From: JAJDAT01 sp964344185
GTDB taxonomy: Bacteria; Nitrospinota; Nitrospinia; Nitrospinales; JAJDAT01
Reading direction: 5' to 3'
NCBI GenBank assembly: GCA_964344185.1
Contig: CAYFMN010000024.1
Location: 1-64,000, forward strand
DNA: 64,000 bases
Part shown: positions 52,869-61,788 of the stretch, piece by piece
Layout: every line of letters begins with the position of its first letter
Numbering within the stretch: the first letter of the stretch is position 1
Made by a program: the position numbers and the translations under genes
Notes under the pieces: model-generated
Seen by the model: only the letters and a program-made list of their open reading frames with translations
Told to the model about the DNA's origin: nothing
Database searches by the model: none

Positions 52869-54401
52869 TCAATTTTCTCTCAGACGGTTTTTGAGAATTT
52901 TACCCGTAGGATTTTTAGGAAGCTCCTCATAAAACTGAACGATGTCCGGAGTCATGTATGCGGGTAGAGTTTCTTTGCAGAAACTCTTTATTTCGCCTTC
53001 GGTTGTTTTTCCTTTTTCTTTAAGTACCACACACGCTTTAATCTGCTCTCCTAATCGATCATGAGATACGCCTACAGCGGCAGCCTCGGTTATTTGAGGA
53101 TGTTGAATAAGTCTATTTTCAATCACTAAAGGCGAAACATTTTCTCCCGCTCTGATGATTAAGTCTTTTTTTCTGCCAGCTGAAATATAAAGACGACCTT
53201 CTTTATCCAAGTGGCCAAGGTCTCCAGTTCGGAACCATCCGTCCTCGTCAAAAGCTAGTTTTGTTTCGTTTGGTCGCTTCCAATACGAATCCATTATTGT
53301 TGGACCTTTTACTAAAATTTCTCCAACTTTTTCTTGAGGAACAGACTCTCCAGAGTCGTCAATAATCTTAAGTTTGACATTGGCTAATGGTTTGCCGACT
53401 GATCCGGGAACACTTCCTTCGGAAACGGAATTGACTGAAAGCACAGGCGATGTTTCAGTTAATCCATATCCTTCTATAACGGTTACTCCTAAAACATCTT
53501 CCACACGATGTAAGAGAATTTCTGGTAACGACGCTCCTCCTGATATGCATAAGCGAAGGGTGGATATTTCGTAATTGCCTTTACTATATAGATCGATTAA
53601 AAATGAATAGATCGTTGGGACCAAAGGTAATATTGTCGCTTGACATTTTTCTATCAGAGAAAGGATGGTTTTGGGCGCAAATTGCGGCAACATAATTAGA
53701 GTAGCGCCAATTCTAAATAAAGTCAGAGCCATAATGTTGCCAAAGGAATGAAAGAGAGGTAAGGCTACGATTCCTTTATCGTTAGAAGTTAAGTTTAAAC
53801 GGTCTAAGAAGGCTCCCGTATTTAGATAGAATTGTTTTTCATTTAAGGAAACTCCTTTAGGGCGATTTGTAGTCCCAGATGTATATAGAATGACATCTGG
53901 AATGTTATCGGGTCGTTTATGAAATTCGATGGAACCAGACGATTCTTTACCTGATTTCAAAAAATCTTTAAAAGTAACTGCGTCGTTTTTAAGTAAATTA
54001 TTTTGAGATGAATTATTGGTTAATATTACCTTGCTGAATGAATTAAAAAGTGGGGCGGTTTCCTCTTTTAAGAATATTGGATTGACCAGTAAATTATCTA
54101 TTTCTGCATCTTTAATTATAAAAGCTATCGTTTCTGGATTTAATAGGGCGTTTAGAGGTACGACGGGCAATCCCTTTCGAAACGCTCCTAGCAAAGCGAT
54201 CAAATATTCTTTTTGGTTTAAGCACAAAAGCCCAAGTTTGCTGTTTTCTAATAGTTTAAGTTTTCCTAGAGCCCGTGAAAAATCATCAATTTGCTCAATT
54301 AGTTCCTTATATGAAATGGATGATTCTCCATCAATAATTGCTGGGTGGTTTGGTATTTTATTTGAATGATCTAAAATTAGATTATAGAACTCAAGAGCCA
54401 T
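52869..54401 (-). CDS. AMP-dependent acyl-CoA synthetase/ligase
   Basis: A 510-aa adenylate-forming enzyme. Motifs: ILYTSGTTNRPKG (P-loop, near 173-185), GYGLTETSPV (near 317-326), WFRTGDLGHLDKEGRLYISAGRKKDLI (near 392-418) and the catalytic Lys in the C-terminal NPTGKILKN. It activates a carboxylic acid (fatty or aryl) with ATP to acyl-AMP and then acyl-CoA; chain length is not deducible. It lies 44 bp upstream of the radical SAM gene on the same strand, so the two may share a pathway. Confidence 0.9.
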   Translation of the reverse strand: MALEFYNLILDHSNKIPNHPAIIDGESSISYKELIEQIDDFSRALGKLKLLENSKLGLLCLNQKEYLIALLGAFRKGLPVVPLNALLNPETIAFIIKDAEIDNLLVNPIFLKEETAPLFNSFSKVILTNNSSQNNLLKNDAVTFKDFLKSGKESSGSIEFHKRPDNIPDVILYTSGTTNRPKGVSLNEKQFYLNTGAFLDRLNLTSNDKGIVALPLFHSFGNIMALTLFRIGATLIMLPQFAPKTILSLIEKCQATILPLVPTIYSFLIDLYSKGNYEISTLRLCISGGASLPEILLHRVEDVLGVTVIEGYGLTETSPVLSVNSVSEGSVPGSVGKPLANVKLKIIDDSGESVPQEKVGEILVKGPTIMDSYWKRPNETKLAFDEDGWFRTGDLGHLDKEGRLYISAGRKKDLIIRAGENVSPLVIENRLIQHPQITEAAAVGVSHDRLGEQIKACVVLKEKGKTTEGEIKSFCKETLPAYMTPDIVQFYEELPKNPTGKILKNRLREN

Positions 54402-54567
54402 AGATATATAAATTATTGAAAAGATTCTGTAAGTTAGCCCATAATAATTAGGGCCGCAAAGAGTAAATTTATTAAATATTACTCGTTTTTAATGATATTA
54501 ATCAAAAATCTTTTCGAAAAATGGAAAACTTAGTAAATAGAAAACAAAGGTTTATATATTTTTAAGA

Positions 54568-54584
54568 TTTACATTATATGTAAA
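54568..54584. promoter_or_regulatory. perfect palindrome overlapping the -35 area (candidate operator)
   Basis: TTTACAT (54568-54574) and ATGTAAA (54578-54584) are exact inverted copies around TAT. A TATAAT lies 15 bp further, so a bound dimer would cover the -35 region of a promoter reading into the pseudo-receiver-CheX gene. Confidence 0.45.
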
Positions 54585-54630
54585 ATGTATTTTTTGTGTT
54601 ATAATTTCCAAATTATTAAATTAAATCAAG

Positions 54631-54645
54631 ATCTCACGTTGAGAT
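54631..54645. promoter_or_regulatory. short inverted repeat in probable leader
   Basis: ATCTCA (54631-54636) and TGAGAT (54640-54645) flank CGT, 75 bp before the ATG at 54721. It could be a second operator or a small mRNA hairpin. Confidence 0.3.
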
Positions 54646-54720
54646 TCAATTGCTGTTTTCTTTTCTAATCGGTAATATTGTTTAGCAATTTATGAACATG
54701 CAAATGGTAAGAGATGTCAT

Positions 54721-55698
54721 ATGAGTGGTTATAATGACAAAAAGGTTTTAGTTGTAGAAAACTCTCGCGTTATATCCGGGATAATTAAGAAAGCATTAGT
54801 TGCCAGCGGAATTAATAGCGATAATATAACGACTGCAACGGACGGTCACCAAGCTTTATTAATTGCAGAATTGGTAGATTTTTCGTTAGTGACAACGGCG
54901 GTTCATCTAAGGCTTAAAGATGGAGCACAGTTGCTAGAAGCCTTGAGGAAGAATCCAAAAAAGGAATCACTCCAAAAAATTCCTGTTTTAGTTATATCGT
55001 CGGAGACCGACTTAGGTTATGCCGAAAAATTTTTGAATTTAGGCATTCAAGGTTTTATCAAAAAACCGTTTAAAACTGAAGATATAAAAAAATCTTTACG
55101 CCAAATATTTGGGGAGCCGAGCGATACTATACAACCCGGCGGCTCGTCTAATAATGGAGATGAATCCGCTATTAGTCCAGATTTTATTAAAGCGTTTACT
55201 GATAGCGCTTTAGAAGCGTTGGGGCAATATATGGTTGTGGCTGATATAGTGGACCCCTTAGAAGAAGAAAACTGGAAAAGTTATTTTAGTTCTTATATTA
55301 CCCTTATTAATAAAGATTATGATATCCGAATTTCAATATCTTTGTATTTTCCTAAAAAAGTGGCTTGTGATATCTATGCCGGTATTTTCGGAGAAGTAGA
55401 TTTAGATCAAGTGAATGGGGTTGTTCAGGAATTAGGGAATATTATTGGCGGGATTGTTAAGCCAAAGATCACGGGATTCTCAAGCGAAATATATAAATTG
55501 GTTCATGGATCAAATGGAACGTTTAACGAAGATACTGTTATTCATTTTGATCTTGGATTGCCTGAAGGAAAAATGGGCGATGAAGAAACAACAATTCCTA
55601 CAGATTGTCCCAAATCTAAATTCATCGTGCCTTTTGAAGTCGATGAAAATTTGATTATTTATATGGTGCAAATAGAAAAAAACTCAGAGGTATCGTAA
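54721..55698 (+). CDS. degenerate receiver domain fused to a CheX-like phosphatase domain
   Basis: A 325-aa protein. The N-terminal receiver fold (about 6-130) has lost its acidic pocket: the usual Asp-Asp is Glu13-Asn14, and the phospho-acceptor position is Ala60 (VTTAVHL), while the Lys-Pro (KKPF, near 115) is retained. The C-terminal domain (about 155-320) resembles CheX/CheC, with a helix carrying E-x2-N (VVQELGNIIGG, near 230-240) as in the CheY-P phosphatases. It probably acts on CheY-P in chemotaxis or a related pathway. It ends 16 bp before a convergent gene. Confidence 0.82.
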   Translation: MSGYNDKKVLVVENSRVISGIIKKALVASGINSDNITTATDGHQALLIAELVDFSLVTTAVHLRLKDGAQLLEALRKNPKKESLQKIPVLVISSETDLGYAEKFLNLGIQGFIKKPFKTEDIKKSLRQIFGEPSDTIQPGGSSNNGDESAISPDFIKAFTDSALEALGQYMVVADIVDPLEEENWKSYFSSYITLINKDYDIRISISLYFPKKVACDIYAGIFGEVDLDQVNGVVQELGNIIGGIVKPKITGFSSEIYKLVHGSNGTFNEDTVIHFDLGLPEGKMGDEETTIPTDCPKSKFIVPFEVDENLIIYMVQIEKNSEVS

Positions 55699-55714
55699 AT
55701 TTAAAGCGACCTTC

Positions 55715-56128
55715 TTATAATAATTCTGCCGCTTCTTTTAGCAATGGAAAACCTTCCTCAAAAATTTTTGGATCGAAATATAATCCTTCCAATCTAGTAT
55801 TTTCTAATTTTACGAAAAATTCATGAATTGATTTTAATCGTTCACTAGCTTGAGATATTGCCCAATCTTTTAAATATTTATCGAATTGATCTCCGCGAGT
55901 TTCTTGAATATTACCTTGCGTTGTAGAAAGAAATTCTCCCATTTTTAGAAGTTCGGCAAATTGTTCTTGAGCTTCGGCCATGAGATCGCCTAATTCTTCC
56001 GGCGGAAAGCTTTTGTTTGCTTTATATTCTTCCCGGCGGTCGTTAATTGATTTCATAATTCGTGAAAACTTTGCTCGTAAGAGCCCGACTATACCAAGTA
56101 AAGATTCAATTTTTTCTAAAGGAGTCAT
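55715..56128 (-). CDS. hypothetical helical (coiled-coil) protein
   Basis: Unrecognised 137-aa protein, almost entirely helical and charged, with no signal peptide (opening TPLEKIESLLGIVGLLRAKF). It is the last gene of the yggS-proC-SPOR-x unit, 15 bp downstream of the SPOR gene. Its position suggests a cell-envelope or division role, but nothing in the sequence proves this. Confidence 0.55.
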   Translation of the reverse strand: MTPLEKIESLLGIVGLLRAKFSRIMKSINDRREEYKANKSFPPEELGDLMAEAQEQFAELLKMGEFLSTTQGNIQETRGDQFDKYLKDWAISQASERLKSIHEFFVKLENTRLEGLYFDPKIFEEGFPLLKEAAELL

Positions 56129-56143
56129 AATAAATCTTTTGGG

Positions 56144-56857
56144 TTAGCTATTTGCGTTTTTGTTTGTTTTGGGATTAACTTTGTCATTTTTTACCGATGT
56201 TTCCTTTTTCTTTTTTTCTGAATCGTTTTTTAATTTCTCATCGGCGTTTTTTTCTTGTTCTAAATATGCGGTGGGGAAAAACTCAAGAGTTCCTAAGCTA
56301 ATTATTCTTGCGGAACGTCTTTCTTTTAAATTTAAATCCGCCAGTTTTTTGTCCGCTGTTTCATAGTCTAAGTATCTACCAACACGAACGGCATGCCACA
56401 ATTGTTTTTTTTCTCCCCATACGCTAACGCTATACGCGGGGTATTTTTTCCTTTTTAAGTTGTCCAGTAATTCGTCTGCAAACTCTTTAAAAAGAAACGC
56501 GTCGATATGTAATGTATAAGTTAATCGGTCAGTAGCCAACTCTTTAGGGAACTTGTAGGTTGCGTCGTTTTTTTGTTTTTGAGGCGTATCTTTTTTAACT
56601 TTGTCTTCTTTGGCGAGAGATTTTTTTTGTTTTTCGCTGTTTGTCTTTTTCTCGTCTTCTTTTTTATCTAAGGGTAGTTTTACTTTTTCTATTATCTTAG
56701 AGGCCTCTCCTTTAGCTTTATCTAGTTTTTCACCATCTTTTAGGGAAGCCGTTTTTTCTCCAAGAGGGTTTGCGGGTTGCATAGCCCACATCACTCCCAC
56801 AAAAATAATGCCTACAACAAAAATTACGATAAGTATTTTAAAAATGGTTTTTAACAT
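56144..56857 (-). CDS. SPOR-domain membrane protein
   Basis: A 237-aa protein: one membrane helix (about 6-26), a Lys/Glu/Asp-rich linker (30-105), a SPOR domain (about 111-190; YTLHIDAFLFKEFADELLDNLKRKKYPAYSV, RVGRYLDYETADKKL), and a charged C-terminal tail. It probably binds septal peptidoglycan. It is the third gene of the yggS-proC operon, 43 bp after proC. Confidence 0.82.
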   Translation of the reverse strand: MLKTIFKILIVIFVVGIIFVGVMWAMQPANPLGEKTASLKDGEKLDKAKGEASKIIEKVKLPLDKKEDEKKTNSEKQKKSLAKEDKVKKDTPQKQKNDATYKFPKELATDRLTYTLHIDAFLFKEFADELLDNLKRKKYPAYSVSVWGEKKQLWHAVRVGRYLDYETADKKLADLNLKERRSARIISLGTLEFFPTAYLEQEKNADEKLKNDSEKKKKETSVKNDKVNPKTNKNANS

Positions 56858-56900
56858 TTGGATTGTTGGATGAAATTTTTAATTATAGAAAAAATAATGT

Positions 56901-57728
56901 TTATTTTGAGCCAAGCTCTTGAGAGCGTTTAGTAGCTTCTTCAACCGCGTCAATCAGAGCGTTTCGAATTCCGCCAGCTTCCAGCGCATGGATGCCATAA
57001 ATCGTAGTGCCGCCAGGCGACGTAACCATATCTTTTAATTGGCCAGGGTGTTTGCCGCTTTCTAAAGCTAGTTGTGCGGATCCCAAAACCGTTTGGAACG
57101 TTAATTTGTTGGCCACGTCTCTTGATAAACCCATCTTAACTCCAGCGTCCGATAGAGCTTCCATCATTGTAAAAATATACGCTGGACCGCTTCCGCTTAA
57201 GCCGGTTACTGCATCTAGCTTATCTTCTTCTACTACAACAGTTTTACCGATGGCCTCAAAAATTTGATGTACGATTCGCCGGTCGTTTTTTTTCACATGA
57301 TCGGAAAAAGATATTGCCGTCGCTCCTTGTAAAACCAGGGCGGGCGTATTGGGCATTGTTCGCGCCACCGCCAATTTCTTTTGTTGTTTACCAGATAAAA
57401 GATTGGTTATTTTAGCGATCGGAACGCCCGCCGCTACAGATACAAATAGTTTTTTCCCTTGAGCCAAGTCGGACGTTTCTCGAAGGGCTTCGTCAACTAT
57501 TTGGGGTTTAACCGAAATAATTATTACGTCTGAGTTTTTGACAACGTCTCTATTATTCAAAGTAGTGTTTATTTTAAAGTCTTTTTTTAAACTATTTAGC
57601 TTTTTAGCGTCGACGTCTGAAACAATTATCTCTTTGGGATTTATAACAGTAGCGGAAAGAAGGCCTTTAAGGATAGCTTGAGACATGTTGCCGCCTCCTA
57701 AAAACCCTAATTTAATATTTTTTAACAC
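56901..57728 (-). CDS. proC: ProC: pyrroline-5-carboxylate reductase
   Basis: ProC reduces pyrroline-5-carboxylate to proline with NAD(P)H. The Rossmann motif GFLGGGNM is at the N terminus, followed by VISVKPQIV, the MPNTPALV motif, GSGPAYIFTMMEAL (catalytic helix) and the signature VTSPGGTTIYGIHALE in the C-terminal dimerisation domain. I prefer GTG 57728, because a GGGAG ribosome-binding site lies 8 nt before it; a TTG at 57743 would place that site inside the gene. It lies 47 bp after yggS. Confidence 0.95.
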   Translation of the reverse strand: MLKNIKLGFLGGGNMSQAILKGLLSATVINPKEIIVSDVDAKKLNSLKKDFKINTTLNNRDVVKNSDVIIISVKPQIVDEALRETSDLAQGKKLFVSVAAGVPIAKITNLLSGKQQKKLAVARTMPNTPALVLQGATAISFSDHVKKNDRRIVHQIFEAIGKTVVVEEDKLDAVTGLSGSGPAYIFTMMEALSDAGVKMGLSRDVANKLTFQTVLGSAQLALESGKHPGQLKDMVTSPGGTTIYGIHALEAGGIRNALIDAVEEATKRSQELGSK

Positions 57729-57775
57729 GAATTGATCTCCCAAATAAAAATGAAAGCGTTTTTTTGTAATATTTT

Positions 57776-58465
57776 TTAATTTGTTCTTTTGCCAAAAATT
57801 GCGGAACCAACGCGAACGAAGGTGGCGCCTTCCTCAATTGCTATTTTATAATCTCCACTCATTCCCATAGAAAGCTCATTTAGTCCTACATTTTCTATGT
57901 TGGAGATTGCTATTTTGTCTCTAAGTTCTCTAAGCTGGGCGAAATATTTTCTCGATTTTTCGGGATCGGAATTTAATGGCGGTATAGTCATTAAACCTTG
58001 AACATTTAATCCGCTTAGAGTTGATAGTTTGGTTAATAACTCTTCTAGGTTTAGCGGTTCGACCCCTGATTTCGTCGTTTCAGAAGCTATATTAACTTGG
58101 ACTAGTACCGGCACAACGATTTTTCTAGTTTGAGCTCCTTTGTGGATAGCTTGGCCTAACTCTATGCTATCTACTGTGTGAACGAGGTCAAATAAATCAT
58201 AAATGTATTTCACTTTATTTTTTTGTAGATGTCCGATTAAATGCCATTGTATTTGATCGCGTCCTAGAGTTTCTATTTTTCTTTTTGCTTCTTGTATTCG
58301 ATTTTCTCCAAATATTAAACAGCCGACTTTAAGAGCTTCGAGTATATATTTTTCTTCAAAGGTTTTTGAAACTGCAATGAGTTTAACAGAACCATTGGGA
58401 CGTCCCGATTTTTTTTCAGCGGCGGCAATCTCCTCTCGGACTTGAGCTAATCGTTCAGATATCAA
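57776..58465 (-). CDS. yggS: YggS/PLPBP: pyridoxal-phosphate homeostasis protein
   Basis: A 229-aa single-domain PLP-binding TIM-barrel protein, non-enzymatic, that balances vitamin B6 and amino acid pools. The PLP lysine is Lys34 in LIAVSKTF, with GENRIQE, WHLIGHLQKNK and the closing LSMGMSGDY and GA-VRVGSAIFG motifs. It starts at TTG 58465 with a GGAG ribosome-binding site 6 nt upstream. The yggS-proC order is conserved across many bacteria. Confidence 0.94.
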   Translation of the reverse strand: MISERLAQVREEIAAAEKKSGRPNGSVKLIAVSKTFEEKYILEALKVGCLIFGENRIQEAKRKIETLGRDQIQWHLIGHLQKNKVKYIYDLFDLVHTVDSIELGQAIHKGAQTRKIVVPVLVQVNIASETTKSGVEPLNLEELLTKLSTLSGLNVQGLMTIPPLNSDPEKSRKYFAQLRELRDKIAISNIENVGLNELSMGMSGDYKIAIEEGATFVRVGSAIFGKRTN

Positions 58466-58553
58466 CTAAATCTCCAAAAATCCTGTTGAATTTGAATATT
58501 AATTGTTTTGTCGCGACATACTGTAAAGCCATCATTATGTTTTAAAGCAAAAA

Positions 58554-58589
58554 GAAAGGCTTTTCAACTAACTTGTTGAAAAGCCTTTC
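58554..58589 (-). terminator. rho-independent terminator of the response-regulator gene
   Basis: A perfect 15-bp stem, GAAAGGCTTTTCAAC (58554-58568) and its complement (58575-58589), with a 6-nt loop. On the minus strand it is followed by TTTTT, so it terminates the response regulator upstream and separates it from yggS. Confidence 0.88.
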
Positions 58590-58665
58590 CTTAATAAATA
58601 ATTAATGATGCGCTTTTGGAGGAAAAGGATTACTTCTGGTGAGACTTGGCTTTGCGTAATTTTTA

Positions 58666-59064
58666 CTAAGCGTACTGAAAATCCTGTTCTTCGGAAAAAA
58701 TACGCGAAACAGTTTTTAGTAGCTTTTCTTTTGAAACCGGTTTAACAAGATAATCTTTTACTCCTTTGCCAATTAAAGAAACGGCTAGTTCGGTATCTGG
58801 GTATCCTGTCACTACCAATACAGGAATTGAGGTTGCGTTCTGCCTGAAAAAATCAATTGCTTCGACGCCATTAATTTTAGGCATCCGAATGTCGCAGATA
58901 ATAAGGCCTACATTGACTAGATTGGTTCCCTTTTCCATAAGATGAACTGCCTCTGATCCATCTTTAGCTTCAATAGTGTCGAACCCCGCTTTTTTCAGGT
59001 GAAGCGCTAGAACCTCTCTTACTTCTTCTTCGTCGTCAACGATGAGAATTTTTCCTTGTGCCAT
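58666..59064 (-). CDS. single-domain response regulator
   Basis: A 132-aa CheY-like receiver with no output domain. The acidic pair is in ILIVDDEEEV, the phospho-acceptor in IICDIRMPKING (near residue 60), and Lys in DYLVKPVSKEK. ATG 59064 is chosen because GGAGG lies 6 nt upstream; a longer frame from 59091 would put nine extra residues before the domain. It is divergent from a histidine kinase at 59342 and probably its partner, and ends at a strong terminator. Confidence 0.88.
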   Translation of the reverse strand: MAQGKILIVDDEEEVREVLALHLKKAGFDTIEAKDGSEAVHLMEKGTNLVNVGLIICDIRMPKINGVEAIDFFRQNATSIPVLVVTGYPDTELAVSLIGKGVKDYLVKPVSKEKLLKTVSRIFSEEQDFQYA

Positions 59065-59341
59065 AGCCAACCTCCGGTTGAAAAGTAGCATTACAATTTT
59101 GAGCCCTTCAAAATATTAAAAAACTTCTATCTTTTATAAGTTTGTTTCCCTTTTCCTCCTATTGCGAAAATTGCGTCAAAGCTTATATTTAATATGGAGT
59201 GATTTTCTGATTTCGCCAATTTTTTTTTCTAAAAACTTAGTTTTAAGCTTTTTCATCCAAAAGATTACTGACTGCAGTCGCCTAAGAATCGTAAGGCAAA
59301 AAGCTTTTAAAGCTTATGGCTTATGAAAACTGGAGTAAATT

Positions 59342-61759
59342 ATGGCTGTCCTTGCGGAAAGTTTTTTCCCAAAAGGGTTAAAACGCAAGCTGATTTGGAC
59401 AACGTTAGGAATTGGAATAATCCCTCTTGTGCTAGCGACTGCTATTTCTTATCTTCAGGGAAACAAGTCGTTGCAGGGAGTTGTCGGCGCTAGTTTTAAA
59501 GCTTTAGCCTATGAAACCTCTACGAAAATAGACCTTTTAATTAGAGAAGAAATAAAAGTCAATAGACGGTTTTCATCACATCCTACATTTGGATTATTTA
59601 TAAAGGAACATAATAAAAGGTGGGATCAATTATCCGCTAACGAGAAAAAAGAGAAGTTGAAATTAAATAAAAAGCTTTGGAAGGAAAAAGGAGCGGTTTT
59701 TAATGAACTAACACAAAATCCTTCCGCGAGGCAATTGGAAAAGTTTTTTTTACATGGTGAAAAGTTTGGTTTATCGACACTTTCTATTTTTTTGATAGAT
59801 AAGAACGGTATTTTAGTAGCCGCGATAAACGAAAAGCAGCCGTACTTTAACCCTCCCAGTAAAAGTCCATTAAGTGTTAAAGAACCTTTTGTATCCGATA
59901 TTTATCACGACCAAATAAGCGATCAATACGTTTTTTATATTTCTATACCAATAAAAGATTCGCAGGGAAATACAATTGGATATTTCCGGCGAATATATTC
60001 CGCAAAAGATTTCTTTTCTTTATTTTTAGAACCCATAATCTTTGGAGAAACGGGCCACGTAATGTTAGTAAACTCGGATGGCATCGTTGTCGATTGTCCC
60101 ATATTACAAACAGGTTCACGCCTTCCCACAGATTTGGCAAGAAGTGTAACCAAGCCGGAACCTAATTGGGTAATAACGCAAGGTAATGGCCATGGGAGTC
60201 AAGAAGTCTCTATTATAGGATATTCGCCAATTTCGACATTGCTACAAATTGAAAGCGAAAAATTTAAAGGTCCTCCCTGGTTTACGTTTGTTTGGCAATC
60301 GTCCGAGGAATTATTTGAACCTATGGACAATTTATTTATATGGATTTGTTCCGCTAGTATTTTTTCCGGTTTTTTAATTCTATTAATGGGATCTGCCGCG
60401 GCGGAAAAGATTGTAAAACCAATAAAATTATTACAAACCGCAGCTGGCCGGATAGGAAGAGGGGAGCGGGTCGACGATATAAAAATGCAAACAGGCGACG
60501 AACTTGAGGCTTTATGCGACGAAATAAATACCATGAACAAAATGCTTCAAAAGTCTTTTTCAGGTTTGGAACGGCAAGTCGAAATGAAGGCTCAAGAAGT
60601 GCTTTATATAAAAGATTATACAGATAGTATTTTGATGAGCGTTCCGGACATCGTTCTAATAATCGATGAAAATCGAAAAGTGGAATACGTAAACTCAGCT
60701 ATTGAAAAGTTAACTCATCTAAAAGAAGAAAACGTGATTGGAAAAACGTTTGATCAGTTAGATGATGAATATCAGTCTGTTTGGGAAGAGTTACAAAGAG
60801 AGATGGAAAGAGTATTTCCAAAGTTATCGAATACGAATGGCGAACCTTTGGAAATTACCGAGGATTATGAACCGCGAGACCCTTTATCCCCGTCTTCTAG
60901 AAAAAATGAAATGGCTCTACGACCCTATGTTTCTTTTGGCGATAGGGTATTTACGTTTAGATTTTTTAACGTCAGAATTCGTGGTGAAGGGGAAAAACGA
61001 ATAGGTCTATTGATGCGGGAGGTTACGGAAGAGAAAAAATTAATGGATCAGCTTATTATGGCGGAAAAACTTTCAGGACTGGGTACTTTAACCGCTGGGA
61101 TAGCTCATGAAATGAATAATCCGCTTTATTCGATTATGGGGTTTACCGAAGCGATTAAGGATGAAACTGATTTAAATAAAATTCACAAATTCGCATCGAA
61201 AGTTTTGAATAGTTCCAGGCATATGGCGTCAATAATTTTGAATTTTTCAGGTTATAGCCGAAACAAAATCGAAGAAAAAGCCATTGAGGTGGATATCAAT
61301 AATTGTATAAAAGTCGCGATCGATATTGCCCGGATGGCGTCTTTTACAGATGGGATTCAATTTGAAAAAAATTTTTCGCCTTTAAGGCCTATCAAGGCCA
61401 AACCTGAAGAGATTCAACAAGTCTTTGTAAATATAATTAAAAATTCGGTCCAAGCGATGGAAGGAAAAGGACGCTTAACTATTTCGACATCGCTTAAAGA
61501 CAATAACATTAGAATTATCATAAAGGATACTGGCCCAGGAATACCTAAGGAGTATTTGCCAAAAATATTCGATCCGTTTTTTACGACTAAACCCCAAGGA
61601 GAAGGAACTGGACTAGGATTAAATATAGTGCATAGGATAATACAAAAATATGGAGGATATATAAGAGTTGATTCGGCCTTGGGAAAAGGAGCTAAATTTA
61701 CTATATCTTTTCCGATAAAAAACGTCGTAAAAGAAGACGCTTCGGAAGTATTGACTTAG
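59342..61759 (+). CDS. membrane sensor histidine kinase (Cache-like, HAMP, PAS)
   Basis: An 805-aa kinase: membrane helix near 17-37, an extracytoplasmic sensor (about 40-325) of Cache type, a second helix near 330-352, HAMP (about 355-405), coiled linker, PAS domain (about 425-560), HisKA with His589 in GIAHEMNNPLYS, and HATPase with NIIKNSVQAM, DTGPGIP and GEGTGLGLNI. It phosphorylates a response regulator, plausibly the divergent single-domain receiver at 58666. A small-molecule ligand is likely but unidentified. Confidence 0.93.
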   Translation: MAVLAESFFPKGLKRKLIWTTLGIGIIPLVLATAISYLQGNKSLQGVVGASFKALAYETSTKIDLLIREEIKVNRRFSSHPTFGLFIKEHNKRWDQLSANEKKEKLKLNKKLWKEKGAVFNELTQNPSARQLEKFFLHGEKFGLSTLSIFLIDKNGILVAAINEKQPYFNPPSKSPLSVKEPFVSDIYHDQISDQYVFYISIPIKDSQGNTIGYFRRIYSAKDFFSLFLEPIIFGETGHVMLVNSDGIVVDCPILQTGSRLPTDLARSVTKPEPNWVITQGNGHGSQEVSIIGYSPISTLLQIESEKFKGPPWFTFVWQSSEELFEPMDNLFIWICSASIFSGFLILLMGSAAAEKIVKPIKLLQTAAGRIGRGERVDDIKMQTGDELEALCDEINTMNKMLQKSFSGLERQVEMKAQEVLYIKDYTDSILMSVPDIVLIIDENRKVEYVNSAIEKLTHLKEENVIGKTFDQLDDEYQSVWEELQREMERVFPKLSNTNGEPLEITEDYEPRDPLSPSSRKNEMALRPYVSFGDRVFTFRFFNVRIRGEGEKRIGLLMREVTEEKKLMDQLIMAEKLSGLGTLTAGIAHEMNNPLYSIMGFTEAIKDETDLNKIHKFASKVLNSSRHMASIILNFSGYSRNKIEEKAIEVDINNCIKVAIDIARMASFTDGIQFEKNFSPLRPIKAKPEEIQQVFVNIIKNSVQAMEGKGRLTISTSLKDNNIRIIIKDTGPGIPKEYLPKIFDPFFTTKPQGEGTGLGLNIVHRIIQKYGGYIRVDSALGKGAKFTISFPIKNVVKEDASEVLT

Positions 61760-61788
61760 AGAATAAAAAATATTTGCATTTTTATTGT

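Larger units (their letters stand above)
54402..54720. other. divergent intergenic region with two inverted repeats
   Basis: About 320 bp between the acyl-CoA ligase and the pseudo-receiver gene. It carries a TTTACAT-TAT-ATGTAAA palindrome (54568-54584), a TATAAT (54600-54605) and a second inverted repeat in the probable leader (54631-54645). No gene is seen. Confidence 0.45.
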
